Shown here one piece after another: positions 62,201 to 64,000 of a stretch of 64,000 nucleotides of DNA. Under the pieces are notes generated by a model. That model ran no database searches, was not told the origin of the DNA, and worked only from the letters and a program-made list of their open reading frames with translations. The stretch's first letter is position 1, and each line of letters begins with the position of its first letter. Source of the DNA: Fistularia commersonii (taxonomy: Eukaryota > Chordata > Actinopteri > Syngnathiformes > Fistulariidae); the NCBI GenBank assembly GCA_037954325.1, contig JBBMNZ010000030.1:7137001-7201000 (forward strand), in the 5' to 3' direction. Both the position numbers and the translations under genes were made by a program.

Positions 62201-64000
62201 ACTATCCTCTTAAGAAAATACTACATCGTGTTCAGTCACGTGCCTCTGCCACATCCAATGAATATTAAACTGTGTTCACTCACAGCGAAGTAAACATGAC
62301 ATGACATAAAATTCATAAGAATGCAGATTGCGTTGGGAAAAAATACTTTTCACATCGAGCTAGCCAGACGCCTCTTTTTCGATATCGTGGCATATCTGCT
62401 GAATCCGATATAGTTTTATTGAAATTATACAGAATTAAGTGAAAGGTATAGCAACAAATTTAGATGATCATATTGTTTTGTAGTTTTGACCATAGATTTG
62501 AAAGTGAAATGGTTGTAAAGGGAGAGGGCAACAACAACGTTAGTGTTTTTAAAAGGCTTATCCACCATACGTCCTTCTATATTTTTGCCCATAAATTTAC
62601 ATATAAAAGAGATGTCAACGGAACTCGCAAGCAGTCCGGAACATTAGTGTCAAACAGCAAACACAAAAATATTTTTTGACATTTTAAATGCATTGCTGTA
62701 GGAGTGAGTCATAACAGTAAAAGTTATGCTCCAGTTTATTTGTCATATAAAGATTCCATTGTTTACATAACTACTCCTCCATCTTGAACAGAAGCCACTT
62801 TGTTTGGACCTGCTCTGTTTATGTTTTGTGTAACCATGTTACTGTTGACAGTGAGGTCAAAGGTGAGTGATGTGTTGCAGAGGTAGTTTGGAATGAAGTC
62901 TAAATTTAGTCCTAAATCCTAAGCCACCTCTGGTGTAAAGGACACAAGTCATTGTTGGTCTTATCTATGGACAAGCGATGGTTTCTTCCTGACTGTCAGT
63001 TCTATAAAACACATACTGAATTACCAAATTGAGGTCAGTTTACCTTCAGTTTACTCAATTGCGATGGTTCTAAATATAACTGAAACTGAAACACACATGA
63101 TCACTTGTGAAGTACTTCACAGGGTGCAGAGCTCCACCAAGGCAATCTGCGCAATTCTTGTCCAAAACAATTGAAAGCATCATATGTGTCAAACCAAAAT
63201 ATTTCCATCAAGAGTATTCTTGCATTTTTCATTCTCTATATATCTTAATACATGTTTATAAAATTCCTACATTTACCTGAGGAAGGACTGAAAGTGTGTC
63301 TTGTGTTCTTGAGCAACACATGCTCCAAGCAAGTTACTGCTTTTGTGTCGTTCCAGTAATGGACAGAAAGAGAATGCTGGACCCTTGAGTGTGTGTCTCA
63401 GTTGAATAAGGAAGGCTGTGATGGAGACTAATAGGGAGAACTATGATGTCACACAGGGGAAGCTGTGAACGGGGAGCTGTGGGTCACAAGCTGAAGTGCA
63501 ATCGGGATTGGCTGCACAGGAGGGGGCATTCATTCTGTCTGTGCAATGGATCTATAATAGAATCATAGTGCAGCGTCAGAGGAGTGGTATCGTCCTTTTC
63601 AACGAAAAGCCGCTCAGTGGTGCATCATGCAAAAAAACATGCCTGACTTCATTGTTTACTCTTCCTGCCTTGGTTGTACAGAACAGAAACACTCGAGAGG
63701 TCTGTGGACGTCCATTTTAGCCCATAGCTGTGTGAATGGCTCTAAAATGATTTTGTGTTATGGCTCTTTTAGATGTGCAAACGTTACTGAAGCAAATTTA
63801 CACAATAGGAAGTTAGAAGGTCATTTTGACATATGTTATGACACTAGAAGGAAATGTACCCACGATCATGCTGCTGTTTCGTTCTCACGGAAAGTCTGCA
63901 AGGAAAAGTGATTTTGTAAAACCATGAATTATGTGACCAACATCCTTCTTGCCCTTTCACAGTCAGGCTCTATTCCAACGTCCACCTTTGTCTGACTGCA
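59074..64000 (+). CDS. fbxl2: F-box/leucine-rich-repeat protein, first coding exon only (FBXL2/FBXL20 type)
   Basis: The coding part seen is 59074-59103: ten codons reading MNGITKGRFE, ending at a GTATGA donor in phase 0. This matches the N-terminus encoded by the first exon of FBXL20 and of fish FBXL2-type proteins (…NGVTKSRFE in human FBXL20), just before the F-box exon. The full protein would be an SCF ubiquitin ligase substrate receptor with an F-box, leucine-rich repeats and a CaaX-type lipid-modified end; none of that lies in this window. The rest (59104-64000) is intron 1, in which I found no second exon. Choice of FBXL2 over FBXL20 rests on synteny with susd5 and crtap, since the exon alone cannot decide. 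Confidence 0.7.
59175..59270. repeat. Long TG microsatellite near the fbxl2 exon 1 donor
   Basis: About 48 TG repeats with one CG interruption, starting 71 bases after the fbxl2 exon 1 splice donor. A shorter TG run lies at 59482-59502. Open frames in this area are low-complexity artefacts of the repeat. Confidence 0.95.

Overview
This is vertebrate nuclear DNA, almost certainly from a teleost fish. Genes are split by GT-AG introns, the spacers are AT-rich, and there are many CA/TG microsatellites, tRNA-derived SINEs, RTE-type LINE ends and hAT relics of fish type. No organelle, bacterial or CRISPR signal is present.

Layout: (1) 1-10,838, minus strand: many small exons of an unrecognised protein with at least four U1/JAZ-like zinc fingers (C-x2-C-x11/12-H-x5-H). 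Its first exon lies at 10.8 kb and it runs off the left edge. (2) 12,636-25,379, minus strand: a complete ten-exon fkbp9 gene, encoding an ER peptidyl-prolyl isomerase with four FKBP domains, two EF hands and a C-terminal HDEL. (3) 27,594-33,374, plus strand: a complete seven-exon crtap gene (cartilage-associated protein), head-to-head with fkbp9. (4) 37,259-49,740, minus strand: a complete five-exon susd5 gene (link domain, sushi domain, long acidic His/Asp-rich ectodomain, one membrane segment), with one GC-AG intron. (5) 59,074 onward, plus strand: the ten-codon first coding exon of an fbxl2/fbxl20-type F-box gene, most likely fbxl2, in a GC-rich promoter region. The rest of the window is its first intron.

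The order crtap - susd5 - fbxl2 matches human 3p22 as I know it. The fkbp9-crtap divergent pair resembles human FKBP10-P3H4 on 17q21, so it looks like one copy of an ancestral two-gene collagen-folding module. FKBP9-family proteins and CRTAP both work in the ER on collagen folding and modification.

Mobile DNA lies in introns and spacers: a solo LTR with a perfect 5-bp target duplication (43.57-43.99 kb), a hairpin element nested in an RTE LINE and flanked by 12-bp direct repeats (20.48-20.60 kb), two copies of one hAT-type MITE in opposite orientation, a decayed ZBED5-like hAT transposase, SINEs, and several unclassified paired repeats. All exon joins were derived by eye from splice signals and reading phase. 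They add up in frame for fkbp9 (566 codons), crtap (395) and susd5 (792). The left-edge zinc-finger gene has one unresolved junction and is the least certain gene model.
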